This document shows, piece by piece, positions 7,629 through 14,322 of a stretch of 14,963 nucleotides of DNA. The position numbers were made by a program, and so were the translations under genes. A model generated the notes under the pieces. It worked only from the letters and a program-made list of their open reading frames with translations. It was not told the origin of the DNA and searched no databases. The DNA is from Maribacter sp. (GTDB taxonomy: Bacteria; Bacteroidota; Bacteroidia; Flavobacteriales; Flavobacteriaceae), in contig JAHHKH010000446.1 in assembly GCA_018679695.1 (NCBI GenBank), positions 1 to 14,963 of the forward strand. The letters run 5' to 3'. The number at the start of each line of letters is the position of its first letter. Within the stretch, counting starts at the first letter, position 1.

Positions 7629-8150
7629 ATGCGTGGATTCAAAAAAGTAGTTTCTCTTCTGATTATTTTAAGTACGGCGATTGGTTGTGGTGTATACAAT
7701 TTCACTGGAGGCGATGTAGGGACCGCCCAAACTTTTCAAGTAAATTATTTTCAAAATTATGCCACCCAGAGCCCAGGATCGACCTTTGAACCAGGAATGG
7801 ATCGTGATTTCACTCTAGCCCTTCAAGACAGGATATTGAACCAAACGAGCTTGGACCTTGTAAATACGAACAATGCCGATTTGTTGTATGAAGGCGAAAT
7901 TGTTGAATATCGCATATCGCCCATGAGTGCAACCGCACAACAGACCGCAGCTCAAAACCGATTATCAATTGGGGTTAAAGTTCGTTTTTACAATAGAACA
8001 AAGGAAGATGCGGATTTTGACAAACGGTTTTCTTTTTTTTATGATTATCCTGCAAATGCACAATTATCCTCGGTAAAAGACGAAGCGCATGAAATAATTT
8101 TCGAAAGAATTACCCAAGATATTTTTAACGAATCACTTGCAGATTGGTAA
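7629..8150 (+). CDS. lptE: LPS transport/assembly lipoprotein LptE
   Basis: A 173-aa outer-membrane lipoprotein of the Bacteroidota LptE type, the partner of LptD that forms the plug of the LPS export pore. The signal peptide (residues 1-19) ends in the lipobox AIGC with Cys20 as the lipidated residue. The mature part begins GVYNFTGGDV, a typical start for this family. It then shows the alternating beta/alpha pattern (TFQVNYFQNYA, a helix with LALQDRIL, DLLYEGEIVEYRISP, LSIGVKVRFYN) and ends in a helix (EIIFERITQDIFNESLADW). It is packed between the sigma-54 activator (2-nt gap) and the TPR gene (6-nt gap), in an operon that also encodes SecG. The assignment rests on length, lipobox, motif order and context. 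Confidence 0.85.
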   Translation: MRGFKKVVSLLIILSTAIGCGVYNFTGGDVGTAQTFQVNYFQNYATQSPGSTFEPGMDRDFTLALQDRILNQTSLDLVNTNNADLLYEGEIVEYRISPMSATAQQTAAQNRLSIGVKVRFYNRTKEDADFDKRFSFFYDYPANAQLSSVKDEAHEIIFERITQDIFNESLADW

Positions 8151-8156
8151 TACCCT

Positions 8157-9083
8157 ATGAATGTACAGGATTTTACATATTTATTACAAAACCCTGAAAA
8201 GGTAGCAACCCCTTTACAGACAAAGCAATTAGAGGATGTCCTGGAGGAGTACCCCTACTTTCAAGCTGCAAGGGCCCTACAATTAAAAGGCCTAAGAAAT
8301 CTTAATAGTTTTAAGTACAACAATGCATTAAAGAAGACTGCTGCTTATACTACCGATCGGGATATATTGTTCGACTTTATTACTTCAAAGGATTTTTTAC
8401 AAAATACAATTGCAGATACAATTTCTGGGAAAACCGAAATTGGGAATGAACGAGAAGCTGAAGTTGAGGAATTGACCGCAATGGAAGAAGCAGTACCCCT
8501 GATTGTAGAATCGGAGGACAAACCTTTACCACAAGACGTTGATGATGCTGACGATATTTTAGACCCAAAACTTTTCAAGTCCAAAGACCCCCAAGTAGAC
8601 AAAACAATAAAAGAAGAAAAAGAAAAAGCTAAGGAAGAACTTCAAATTGGCAAACCACTTCCTTTTACCAAGCAGGAGAAACATTCGTTCAGTGAGTGGT
8701 TGCAATTGGCCTCTTTAAAAACCATAAAACGCGAGCCGGTATCTTTTAATGAAAATGACTCCTATGAAGGGAACATTGATTTTCCTTTGGAAAAAGAGGT
8801 CCTTAAAAAGAAAAAGTTTGAGCTCATTGACAAGTTCATAGAAAAAAATCCAAAAATAGTCCCAACCCAATCAACATCCCGAAAAGTTGATATCAAAGAA
8901 TCTGTAAAACTGGACAAAAATGAACTAATGACAGAGACATTGGCCAAAGTTTATTTGGAGCAGAAAAAGTACAAAAAGGCTATTCAAGCCTACAAAATAT
9001 TAAGTTTGAAATATCCGGAAAAAAGTGGTTTCTTTGCAGCCCGTATTAAGGCAGTCGAAAAAATTCAACAAGAAAATACCTAG
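8157..9083 (+). CDS. TPR-containing protein of unknown function
   Basis: A 308-aa soluble protein without a signal peptide. The N-terminal part (1-80) is helical, with LEDVLEEYPYFQAARALQLK, a pattern seen in flavobacterial proteins at this locus. Residues about 90-170 are strongly acidic then mixed-charge (EEVELTAMEE-like and KEEKEKAKEE stretches) and look disordered or coiled. A short conserved-looking segment FSEWLQLASL lies at 178-187. The C-terminal part has one clear tetratricopeptide unit, TLAKVYLEQKKYKKAIQAYK (261-280), followed by ILSLKYPEKSGFF. TPR units bind proteins, so a scaffold or assembly role near the Sec/Lpt machinery is plausible but unproven. It lies 6 nt after lptE and 5 nt before secG, within the miaB operon. 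Confidence 0.8.
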   Translation: MNVQDFTYLLQNPEKVATPLQTKQLEDVLEEYPYFQAARALQLKGLRNLNSFKYNNALKKTAAYTTDRDILFDFITSKDFLQNTIADTISGKTEIGNEREAEVEELTAMEEAVPLIVESEDKPLPQDVDDADDILDPKLFKSKDPQVDKTIKEEKEKAKEELQIGKPLPFTKQEKHSFSEWLQLASLKTIKREPVSFNENDSYEGNIDFPLEKEVLKKKKFELIDKFIEKNPKIVPTQSTSRKVDIKESVKLDKNELMTETLAKVYLEQKKYKKAIQAYKILSLKYPEKSGFFAARIKAVEKIQQENT

Positions 9084-9088
9084 TAATA

Positions 9089-9448
9089 ATGAGCACATTT
9101 ACAATATTCTTGATACTTATCATCGCAGTTTGCTTTCTATTAGTGTTGGTAATTATGGTTCAAAACCCAAAAGGTGGCGGATTGTCCTCTTCATTTGGTG
9201 GAGGCGGTAGTCAAGTCGTTGGTGGAGTCAAAAAAACAGGGGACTTTTTGGATAAAAGTACTTGGACATTAGCTATTTTATTGGTTGTTTTGATATTGGC
9301 ATCGAACGTTGCCCTCAAAGGAAGTTTTGGTGACGCAGATTCCAAATTATTGCAAGGGGATGATATCGAGGAAACGGTTCCAGAAGCCGTACCTGAAGAA
9401 GTGCCAGCCCCTGCAACAAATACCGATAGTGCAACGGATAATGAATAA
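9089..9448 (+). CDS. secG: Preprotein translocase subunit SecG
   Basis: A 119-aa SecG of the SecYEG channel in the inner membrane. The two transmembrane helices are near residues 4-24 and 58-76. They are joined by the cytoplasmic loop with the family signature VQNPKGGGLSSSFGGGGSQ (24-42) and the KKTGDFLDKSTW segment before the second helix. The C-terminal 40 residues are an acidic, Pro/Ala/Glu-rich tail (ETVPEAVPEEVPAPA) longer than the E. coli end, as often seen in Bacteroidota. It is the last gene of the miaB run and is followed by a terminator at 9471. Confidence 0.95.
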   Translation: MSTFTIFLILIIAVCFLLVLVIMVQNPKGGGLSSSFGGGGSQVVGGVKKTGDFLDKSTWTLAILLVVLILASNVALKGSFGDADSKLLQGDDIEETVPEAVPEEVPAPATNTDSATDNE

Positions 9449-9470
9449 GTTATCCGGTTAAAAATATAAT

Positions 9471-9508
9471 AAAATGCCAGCCTTAATGACAAGCTGGCAT
9501 TTTTGTTT
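9471..9508 (+). terminator. Rho-independent terminator after secG
   Basis: An 11-bp stem (AAAATGCCAGC 9471-9481 with GCTGGCATTTT 9493-9503) encloses an 11-nt loop and runs into a T-rich tract. It separates the miaB-secG operon from groES. Because the left arm starts with four A residues, it may also work weakly on the other strand. Confidence 0.9.
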
Positions 9509-9532
9509 TAAAATATGTCAGTTTTTATGGCT

Positions 9533-9547
9533 TGGCATAATTTCTGT
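9533..9547 (+). promoter_or_regulatory. Candidate sigma-54 (-24/-12) promoter of groESL
   Basis: TGGCATAATTTCTGT fits the -24 half of the sigma-54 consensus TGGCAYRN4TTGCW well (TGGCATA). The conserved GG (9534-9535) is followed after exactly 10 nt by GT (9546-9547) where GC is expected. A TGTCA lies 13 nt upstream (9516-9520). No exact TAnnTTTG motif and no CIRCE operator is present between the secG terminator and groES. The -12 half is imperfect, so this is a candidate, supported by the nearby sigma-54 activator gene at 6370. Confidence 0.4.
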
Positions 9548-9590
9548 CTAATTATTCGCGTAAAATTAAAATCAATTTAAAACTATAAAT

Positions 9591-9869
9591 ATGGCTAAAG
9601 TTAATATTAAACCATTGGCAGATCGAGTTCTCATTGAACCAATGGCAGCAGAGACCAAAACTGCATCTGGAATCTATATCCCTGACACAGCGAAAGAAAA
9701 ACCTCAAAAAGGAAAAGTAGTAGCGGTAGGTCCGGGAACAAAAGACGAGCAAATTACCGTAAAGGTGGGCGATACCGTACTTTATGGAAAATATGCCGGA
9801 ACAGAATTAAAATTGGAAGGTGCAGATTACCTTATGATGAGGGAAAGCGACATTTTAGCAATTATATAA
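9591..9869 (+). CDS. groES: Co-chaperonin GroES (Hsp10)
   Basis: A 92-aa co-chaperonin that forms the heptameric lid of the GroEL cage in the cytoplasm. It starts MAKVNIKPLADRVLIEP. It shows the mobile-loop region AAETKTASGIYIPDTAKEKP (19-38), whose GIYIP segment docks on GroEL, then GKVVAVGPGT and the dome/core strands VKVGDTVLYGKYAGTELKLE ending YLMMRESDILAII. Length and motifs are standard. It is followed by groEL after a 92-nt gap that contains a REP-like double hairpin, longer than the usual groES-groEL spacing. Confidence 0.98.
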   Translation: MAKVNIKPLADRVLIEPMAAETKTASGIYIPDTAKEKPQKGKVVAVGPGTKDEQITVKVGDTVLYGKYAGTELKLEGADYLMMRESDILAII

Positions 9870-9877
9870 AAAACCTG

Positions 9878-9948
9878 TCATTCCCATACAAATGGGAATC
9901 CAAAAACATTAAAAACTATTAATCAGATTTCTGTTTTCGCAGGAATGA
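9878..9948. repeat. REP/BIME-like double-hairpin repeat between groES and groEL
   Basis: Two short hairpins face each other: ATTCCCAT/ATGGGAAT (9880-9887 and 9892-9899, 4-nt loop), and ATTTCTG/CAGGAAT (9927-9933 and 9940-9946, loop TTTTCG, one G-T pair). The outer ends form a further inverted repeat, TCATTCC (9878-9884) with GGAATGA (9942-9948). The TCATTCC...GGAATC layout resembles the short interspersed palindromes common between bacterial genes. Only one copy is in this window. It has no T tract, so it is not a standard terminator, but it could affect processing of the groES-groEL mRNA. Confidence 0.6.
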
Positions 9949-9961
9949 AAATGAAAGTATT

Positions 9962-11596
9962 ATGGCAAAAGATATAAAATTTGATATTGAAGCACGTGAT
10001 GGACTTAAAAGAGGCGTAGATGCCTTGGCCAACGCGGTAAAAGTAACTTTAGGGCCTAAAGGAAGAAACGTAATCATAAGCAAATCCTTTGGTGCTCCTG
10101 CAGTGACCAAGGATGGTGTTACTGTAGCCAAGGAAATTGAGTTGGATGATGCCTTGGAGAACATGGGTGCCCAAATGGTAAAAGAGGTAGCTTCTAAAAC
10201 CAATGACCTTGCAGGCGACGGGACAACCACTGCTACCGTTCTTGCTCAATCAATCGTAAAAGAAGGATTAAAAAACGTTGCAGCCGGTGCTAACCCAATG
10301 GATTTGAAAAGAGGTATTGACAAGGCCGTCGAAGCTATTGTAGCCGATTTGACAAAACAGTCAAGAAAAGTTGGTGATTCTTCAGAAAAAATAAAGCAAG
10401 TAGCTTCAATTTCTTCAAACAATGATGAGTCTATTGGTGAATTGATTGCGCAGGCTTTTGGTAAAGTTGGTAAAGAAGGGGTAATCACTGTTGAAGAAGC
10501 GAAGGGTACAGATACTTATGTGGATATCGTGGAAGGTATGCAGTTTGACAGAGGATATCTTTCCCCATATTTCGTTACTGATTCCGAAAAAATGATTGCT
10601 GATTTGGAGAATCCTTACATTCTTTTATACGACAAGAAAATATCTGCAATGAAAGACCTTCTTCCTGTTTTGGAGCCAGTTGCCCAATCTGGAAAACCGT
10701 TATTGATCATTGCTGAAGACGTTGATGGTGAGGCATTGGCAACCCTAGTAGTGAACAAACTAAGGGGTTCTTTGAAAATTGCTGCTGTTAAAGCACCGGG
10801 ATTTGGTGATAGAAGAAAAGCGATGTTGGAAGATATTGCCATCCTGACCAAAGGAACCGTTATATCAGAGGAAAGAGGGTTCTCTTTGGACAATACTACT
10901 ATTGATATGTTAGGTACTTGTGAGAAAGTGACCATAGACAAGGACAATACAACTATCGTAAATGGGGGTGGTGTTGCAAAGAATATCAAAACAAGGGTAA
11001 ACCAAATTAAATCACAGATAGAAACTACTACTTCGGATTATGATAAAGAAAAACTACAAGAGCGTTTGGCCAAATTGGCTGGGGGTGTAGCTGTTCTTTA
11101 TGTAGGCGCTGCCTCTGAAGTTGAAATGAAAGAAAAGAAAGATAGAGTTGATGATGCACTACATGCAACTAGAGCTGCTGTTGAAGAAGGTATTGTTGCA
11201 GGTGGAGGTGTTGCCTTGGTTCGTACCAAATCGGCCCTTTCCAAAGTTAAACCTGAGAATGCAGATGAGGAAACAGGAATACAGATTGTGGCCAGAGCTA
11301 TTGAATCACCTTTGAGAACGATTGTTGAAAACGCCGGAGGTGAAGGTTCGGTTGTTGCAGCCAAAGTTCAAGACGGTAAAGGTGACTTTGGTTTTGATGC
11401 CAAATCCGAGAAATATGTTGAAATGTTCAAAGCAGGAATTATTGATCCTACCAAAGTAACAAGAATTGCATTGGAAAATGCAGCTTCTGTTGCAGGAATG
11501 ATCTTGACCACTGAATGTGCATTGACCGACATTAAAGAAGATACTCCTGCCATGCCTCCAATGGGTGGCGGTGGTGGAATGCCGGGAATGATGTAG
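9962..11596 (+). CDS. groEL: Chaperonin GroEL (Hsp60)
   Basis: A 544-aa chaperonin subunit forming the double heptameric ring that folds proteins with ATP and GroES in the cytoplasm. The equatorial domain shows TLGPKGRNVII, GDGTTTATVLAQ (ATP-phosphate binding) and the catalytic-aspartate region RVDDALHATRAAVEEG. The apical domain contains RGYLSPYFVT, and the C-terminus is a Gly/Met-rich tail (MGGGGGMPGMM). Length and sequence are those of the standard family, with no truncation or insertion seen. It is transcribed with groES and ended by a strong terminator at 11629-11660. Confidence 0.99.
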   Translation: MAKDIKFDIEARDGLKRGVDALANAVKVTLGPKGRNVIISKSFGAPAVTKDGVTVAKEIELDDALENMGAQMVKEVASKTNDLAGDGTTTATVLAQSIVKEGLKNVAAGANPMDLKRGIDKAVEAIVADLTKQSRKVGDSSEKIKQVASISSNNDESIGELIAQAFGKVGKEGVITVEEAKGTDTYVDIVEGMQFDRGYLSPYFVTDSEKMIADLENPYILLYDKKISAMKDLLPVLEPVAQSGKPLLIIAEDVDGEALATLVVNKLRGSLKIAAVKAPGFGDRRKAMLEDIAILTKGTVISEERGFSLDNTTIDMLGTCEKVTIDKDNTTIVNGGGVAKNIKTRVNQIKSQIETTTSDYDKEKLQERLAKLAGGVAVLYVGAASEVEMKEKKDRVDDALHATRAAVEEGIVAGGGVALVRTKSALSKVKPENADEETGIQIVARAIESPLRTIVENAGGEGSVVAAKVQDGKGDFGFDAKSEKYVEMFKAGIIDPTKVTRIALENAASVAGMILTTECALTDIKEDTPAMPPMGGGGGMPGMM

Positions 11597-11628
11597 TCCC
11601 AAACATTAGTTCAATTGATGCAATGTTA

Positions 11629-11660
11629 AAAAGCCTCCCGATAATAATCGGGAGGCTTTT
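11629..11660. terminator. Bidirectional terminator between groEL and the DUF3179 gene
   Basis: A perfect 14-bp stem (AAAAGCCTCCCGAT 11629-11642 with ATCGGGAGGCTTTT 11647-11660) encloses the loop AATA. The A and T runs at its ends give a U tract in both transcripts. It serves groEL (plus) and the convergent barrel/DUF3179 pair (minus). Confidence 0.95.
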
Positions 11661-11684
11661 CTATTTTATAGGGGAACTTTTAAT

Positions 11685-12764
11685 TCATTCATAAATGCCA
11701 GCATCTGGGTAAAAAGCCCCTATCGAAAACCAATAGGCAATAAAAGAAATTGTTGGCGCTAATTTATTTCCTTGTCCCGGCCCTGAAATTGCCTCTCCAA
11801 AAACATTCCATAATGTACCCTCATTATCCCTAAAGAACCCTTCAGAACCACGATAATCATATTCGAATTCCAAAATACTGTCCGTTTTATCCAATTCAAA
11901 AGAGACTATTATAGTGTCATCACCTACCAATAATATTTCTTTTCCCTTAAATTTATCTCTTCTGATTTTTCCACTTTCGAAAGCATCGAACTTATAAACT
12001 TTGGCTTCATCATCCTCAATAATAGCATGTACACGTTCCTTGGCAGGTATACGATCATCCTCATTGGTCAAAGGAAAGATCAAATACGAATTGTTCGTCC
12101 TATAATCGCCATAGGGATAAACTCCATAATTTCGTGAAAATCCCGTATCGGTTGTCAAAACCTTGGTGTCAGGAAACATTGTTTTCCATACACCCCAAGT
12201 TGTTTCCAAAACAGTTACGAAATCAGGCCTTTCTCCTATTAAACTGCCATTAATACACTGCAGACCCACCTGCGACCAATTACTATTCGTGGATCTATCA
12301 TAAGGGATCAGGTTGCTGTTATACAGTTTACCTGAAACCCCAAACGTGGTCAATGTGTCATTTACCTTTCTACTCCAACCAATCGAAGTTCCTGTTAAAG
12401 GACACAAAGACACAGCAACATCAACACCGTTTACATTATCATTTACGATCTCATGCCAATCCAATATAAAATGGGGATAAGCCCGTGTTACATCATCTAC
12501 CTTAATCCCAACTACCAATAAATCATCACTTAAGATTGAAGGAATTTGGTCAACAGGAACAAATTTAGGGCTGTCAATAGAAGGTATCCCATCCTTTCCG
12601 GGCCCGCCATCCCTTATTTCCGAAATTGGGTATAACCAATCATTACTTTTATTTGGTTCGCCACCAGTTGGTATCTGGTTTTTTTGATTTGCCGATGCAT
12701 CACTACTACTGCATGAAATTATCAGCAAAATGCTGAATATGATTGTTGAAATTTTCTTTTTCAT
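11685..12764 (-). CDS. DUF3179 domain lipoprotein
   Basis: A 359-aa predicted lipoprotein: a Lys-rich start, a hydrophobic stretch and Cys18 in LIISC, followed by a Ser/Asn/Gln-rich linker. The rest matches the DUF3179 pattern: RAYPHFILDWHEIVND (94-109) with His98 and His104, VAVSLCPLTGTSIGW (116-130) with Cys121, FGVSGKLYNSNLIPYDR (141-157), then Cys170 in GLQCING. The C-terminal motif is WFSIGAFYPDAGIY. The biochemical role of DUF3179 is not established to my knowledge. The conserved His and Cys residues could suit metal binding or redox chemistry, which is an inference. It lies 40 nt downstream of the barrel-protein gene on the same strand, without a terminator between them, so the two are likely one operon. 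Confidence 0.85.
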   Translation of the reverse strand: MKKKISTIIFSILLIISCSSSDASANQKNQIPTGGEPNKSNDWLYPISEIRDGGPGKDGIPSIDSPKFVPVDQIPSILSDDLLVVGIKVDDVTRAYPHFILDWHEIVNDNVNGVDVAVSLCPLTGTSIGWSRKVNDTLTTFGVSGKLYNSNLIPYDRSTNSNWSQVGLQCINGSLIGERPDFVTVLETTWGVWKTMFPDTKVLTTDTGFSRNYGVYPYGDYRTNNSYLIFPLTNEDDRIPAKERVHAIIEDDEAKVYKFDAFESGKIRRDKFKGKEILLVGDDTIIVSFELDKTDSILEFEYDYRGSEGFFRDNEGTLWNVFGEAISGPGQGNKLAPTISFIAYWFSIGAFYPDAGIYE

Positions 12765-12804
12765 AGCTTAATTTATGGTTAACTCTATACTTTCAAAGCA
12801 TTTA

Positions 12805-13788
12805 TTAGTTTTCCAAGTTGGGTATAGGCGAATTTCGACTTGAAACAAAGTTGAACAGCAATCCACTTGTAATTCTATATGTGGGGGTCAATTGAGTACC
12901 ATCTACATTCGCAAATAATGGAATTTCAGTCATGGTTTGAAAACGGATATTTGGACTAATTTTAAAACCCAGACTTGGTATAACAAATAACCAATCACCC
13001 CCTGTATTATCCAATTCGTTATTAACGATAATATCTTTTTTGGCCTTTCTATATTTGAAGTTCAATCCAGGAATGGTAACTGTATTTGTAAGTAAGATTT
13101 GATCAATCAACCCTAAAAAAACCTGCAACCCATCTCCATATTCATAAGAAGAATCCCCATCCAAGTAATCGCTGTTTTCTCCAGTAAGCCTTGCTATGAC
13201 TCTCCCCGAAAATGTTGTGGTAGTTCTAAAATCAAAATTCTTTGAAAATGATGCGAATAAAATCAAATCCCATGCCCTACTACCGGGTTGTAGGTCGGCA
13301 ATATAGGTTATACCACTTGCGTCTACTTCTTCAAAAGACCCTAAAGGAATCTTTGTTCCTGCCCCTAAGGACAAATTGCTTTTACTGCCTATAAGGTTTG
13401 GCAAATCGTACTTTAGCAAGAAAACAGCATCCCCGATTCCACTGTTTTGCTGCAGGTCTGTATTACCAAATTGGTTTATGGCCCTTCTCTGGTTTACCCA
13501 CGAAAACAAAGCTTCAACCGACAGTTTATCCGATATGGAATATCCAAGATTCAGGAGGACCGAATGTGTTATTCTTTGCCTTGATTGATCGTTAAGTTTA
13601 TCCTGCCCGGAATTAAGGGTATTCAAATTATTAAAATCATAATTAAGGCCAAGTTGTGAATTTCCCTTGCCTTCATTAAGAAGGCCTAGATTGTTGGATA
13701 AGGGTATCCCTCCTGAACAACATGTCTGTGAATGCAATGGTTGTAGACTTAAAAAACAGATGATGGACAAGTAGTGTTGAAAATGCAT
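12805..13788 (-). CDS. Outer-membrane beta-barrel protein, function unknown
   Basis: A 327-aa protein with a signal peptide (about 1-20, MHFQHYLSIICFLSLQPLHS), probably cut before QTCCSGGIPL, so the mature N-terminus carries two adjacent cysteines (23-24). The remainder is made of alternating amphipathic strands separated by polar turns: SQLGLNYDFNNL, THSVLLNLGYSISDKLSVEA, AVFLLKYDL, SNLSLGAGTKIPLGSF, WDLILFASFSKNF, VFLGLIDQILL, FVIPSLGFKISPNIRFQTMT and YRITSGLLFNFV. This is typical of 12-14-stranded outer-membrane porin or transporter-like barrels such as the phenol-degradation MetA-like group. The last strand is followed by about a dozen polar residues. It is the first gene of a pair with the DUF3179 lipoprotein. 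The barrel class is well supported; the substrate is unknown. Confidence 0.75.
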   Translation of the reverse strand: MHFQHYLSIICFLSLQPLHSQTCCSGGIPLSNNLGLLNEGKGNSQLGLNYDFNNLNTLNSGQDKLNDQSRQRITHSVLLNLGYSISDKLSVEALFSWVNQRRAINQFGNTDLQQNSGIGDAVFLLKYDLPNLIGSKSNLSLGAGTKIPLGSFEEVDASGITYIADLQPGSRAWDLILFASFSKNFDFRTTTTFSGRVIARLTGENSDYLDGDSSYEYGDGLQVFLGLIDQILLTNTVTIPGLNFKYRKAKKDIIVNNELDNTGGDWLFVIPSLGFKISPNIRFQTMTEIPLFANVDGTQLTPTYRITSGLLFNFVSSRNSPIPNLEN

Positions 13789-13877
13789 AAACGTAATTCA
13801 TTGCACTTTCTTAGTGGCTGTCCAAATGACAACCTTACAGCACTACCATTGGTGACGGCCTTGTTTTATGAATTTTA

Positions 13878-13892
13878 ACAATGAATCCGCCA
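13878..13892 (-). promoter_or_regulatory. Weak sigma-54-like site upstream of the barrel/DUF3179 pair
   Basis: The minus strand reads TGGCGGATTCATTGT: TGGC, then TTGT, with exactly 10 nt between GG (13890-13891) and GT (13878-13879). This is the same spacing and the same GT-for-GC change as the candidate before groES. The A after TGGC is missing. Use of this site would imply a leader of about 75-80 nt. It may be chance. Confidence 0.2.
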
Positions 13893-13906
13893 TAATTATT
13901 TCGTGG

Positions 13907-13936
13907 AAAAAAATACCCTGACTTAGGGTCAGGGCA
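13907..13936 (-). terminator. Rho-independent terminator of the TonB receptor/HMA operon
   Basis: In the minus-strand RNA a 9-bp stem (13928-13936 with 13914-13922, including one G-U pair) closes a 5-nt loop and is followed by seven U residues (A run 13907-13913). On the plus strand the G-U pair becomes an A-C mismatch, so the structure is directed to the minus-strand operon, whose last stop codon lies 9 nt upstream. Confidence 0.9.
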
Positions 13937-13944
13937 TTCAACTA

Positions 13945-14304
13945 TTATTGGTGTTCATCACTGTCATCGGCATCATCATCCCGATATTTACAACAAGGAT
14001 GAACTGCTTCATAAGCTTCATCGGTAGCCTTCAACTCCTTGGTATCATGACCCACTGCAACCAAAGCGGTTTTTATCTTCATGGGATCTGTTTTTCGCTC
14101 ATCAATGATCAATGAAAGTTCATGGGAAGGAATATCCCATAAAGCATATTTCACCCCTTTTACACCCAAGGCTGCTTTCTCTATACGCGCCTTGCACATC
14201 TCACATTTGCCATCAACTTCAAACGACATTTTTTTATTCTTCTCCTGTGCAAATGATACAGTTGTCAGTATCATCATAGCTATTCCTAAAATTACTCTTT
14301 TCAT
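13945..14304 (-). CDS. Periplasmic heavy-metal-associated (HMA) domain protein
   Basis: A 119-aa protein with a cleavable signal peptide (about 1-19, ending VSFAQ). The mature part is one HMA fold of beta-alpha-beta-beta-alpha-beta type with the metal-binding CxxC loop GKCEMCKARIEKA (C34, C37). The order is MSFEVDG, helix KARIEKAALGV, KGVKYALWD, HELSLIID, helix MKIKTALVAVGHD. A second possible metal site is VHPCCKYRDDDADDSDEHQ at the C-terminus (His102, Cys104, Cys105 and an acidic/His tail). HMA domains commonly carry Cu(I) or Zn(II). It begins 18 nt after the TonB receptor stop codon and is followed by a terminator, so receptor and HMA protein form the end of an operon. A role in periplasmic handling of metal taken up by the receptor is an inference. 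Confidence 0.88.
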   Translation of the reverse strand: MKRVILGIAMMILTTVSFAQEKNKKMSFEVDGKCEMCKARIEKAALGVKGVKYALWDIPSHELSLIIDERKTDPMKIKTALVAVGHDTKELKATDEAYEAVHPCCKYRDDDADDSDEHQ

Positions 14305-14322
14305 TATATCTTCAATTGATTA

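Noticed and set aside
9504..9590. CIRCE operator (HrcA control) before groES
   Set aside because: No TTAGCACTC-N9-GAGTGCTAA or near match is present in this interval.
9878..9948. Double hairpin read as a terminator between groES and groEL
   Set aside because: The stems are short and AT-rich and no T tract follows either of them on the plus strand, so a repeat element explains them better.
11098..11602. Minus-strand open frames opposite the 3' half of groEL
   Set aside because: They are shadows of the highly conserved groEL frame, with low-complexity Ser/Thr/Ala composition and no start context or domain.
13802..13870. Short inverted repeats (TGTC-N5-GACA and ACCA-A-TGGT) upstream of the barrel gene as an operator
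   Set aside because: The arms are only 4 bp, expected by chance in a region of this size, and they are not placed clearly relative to a promoter.
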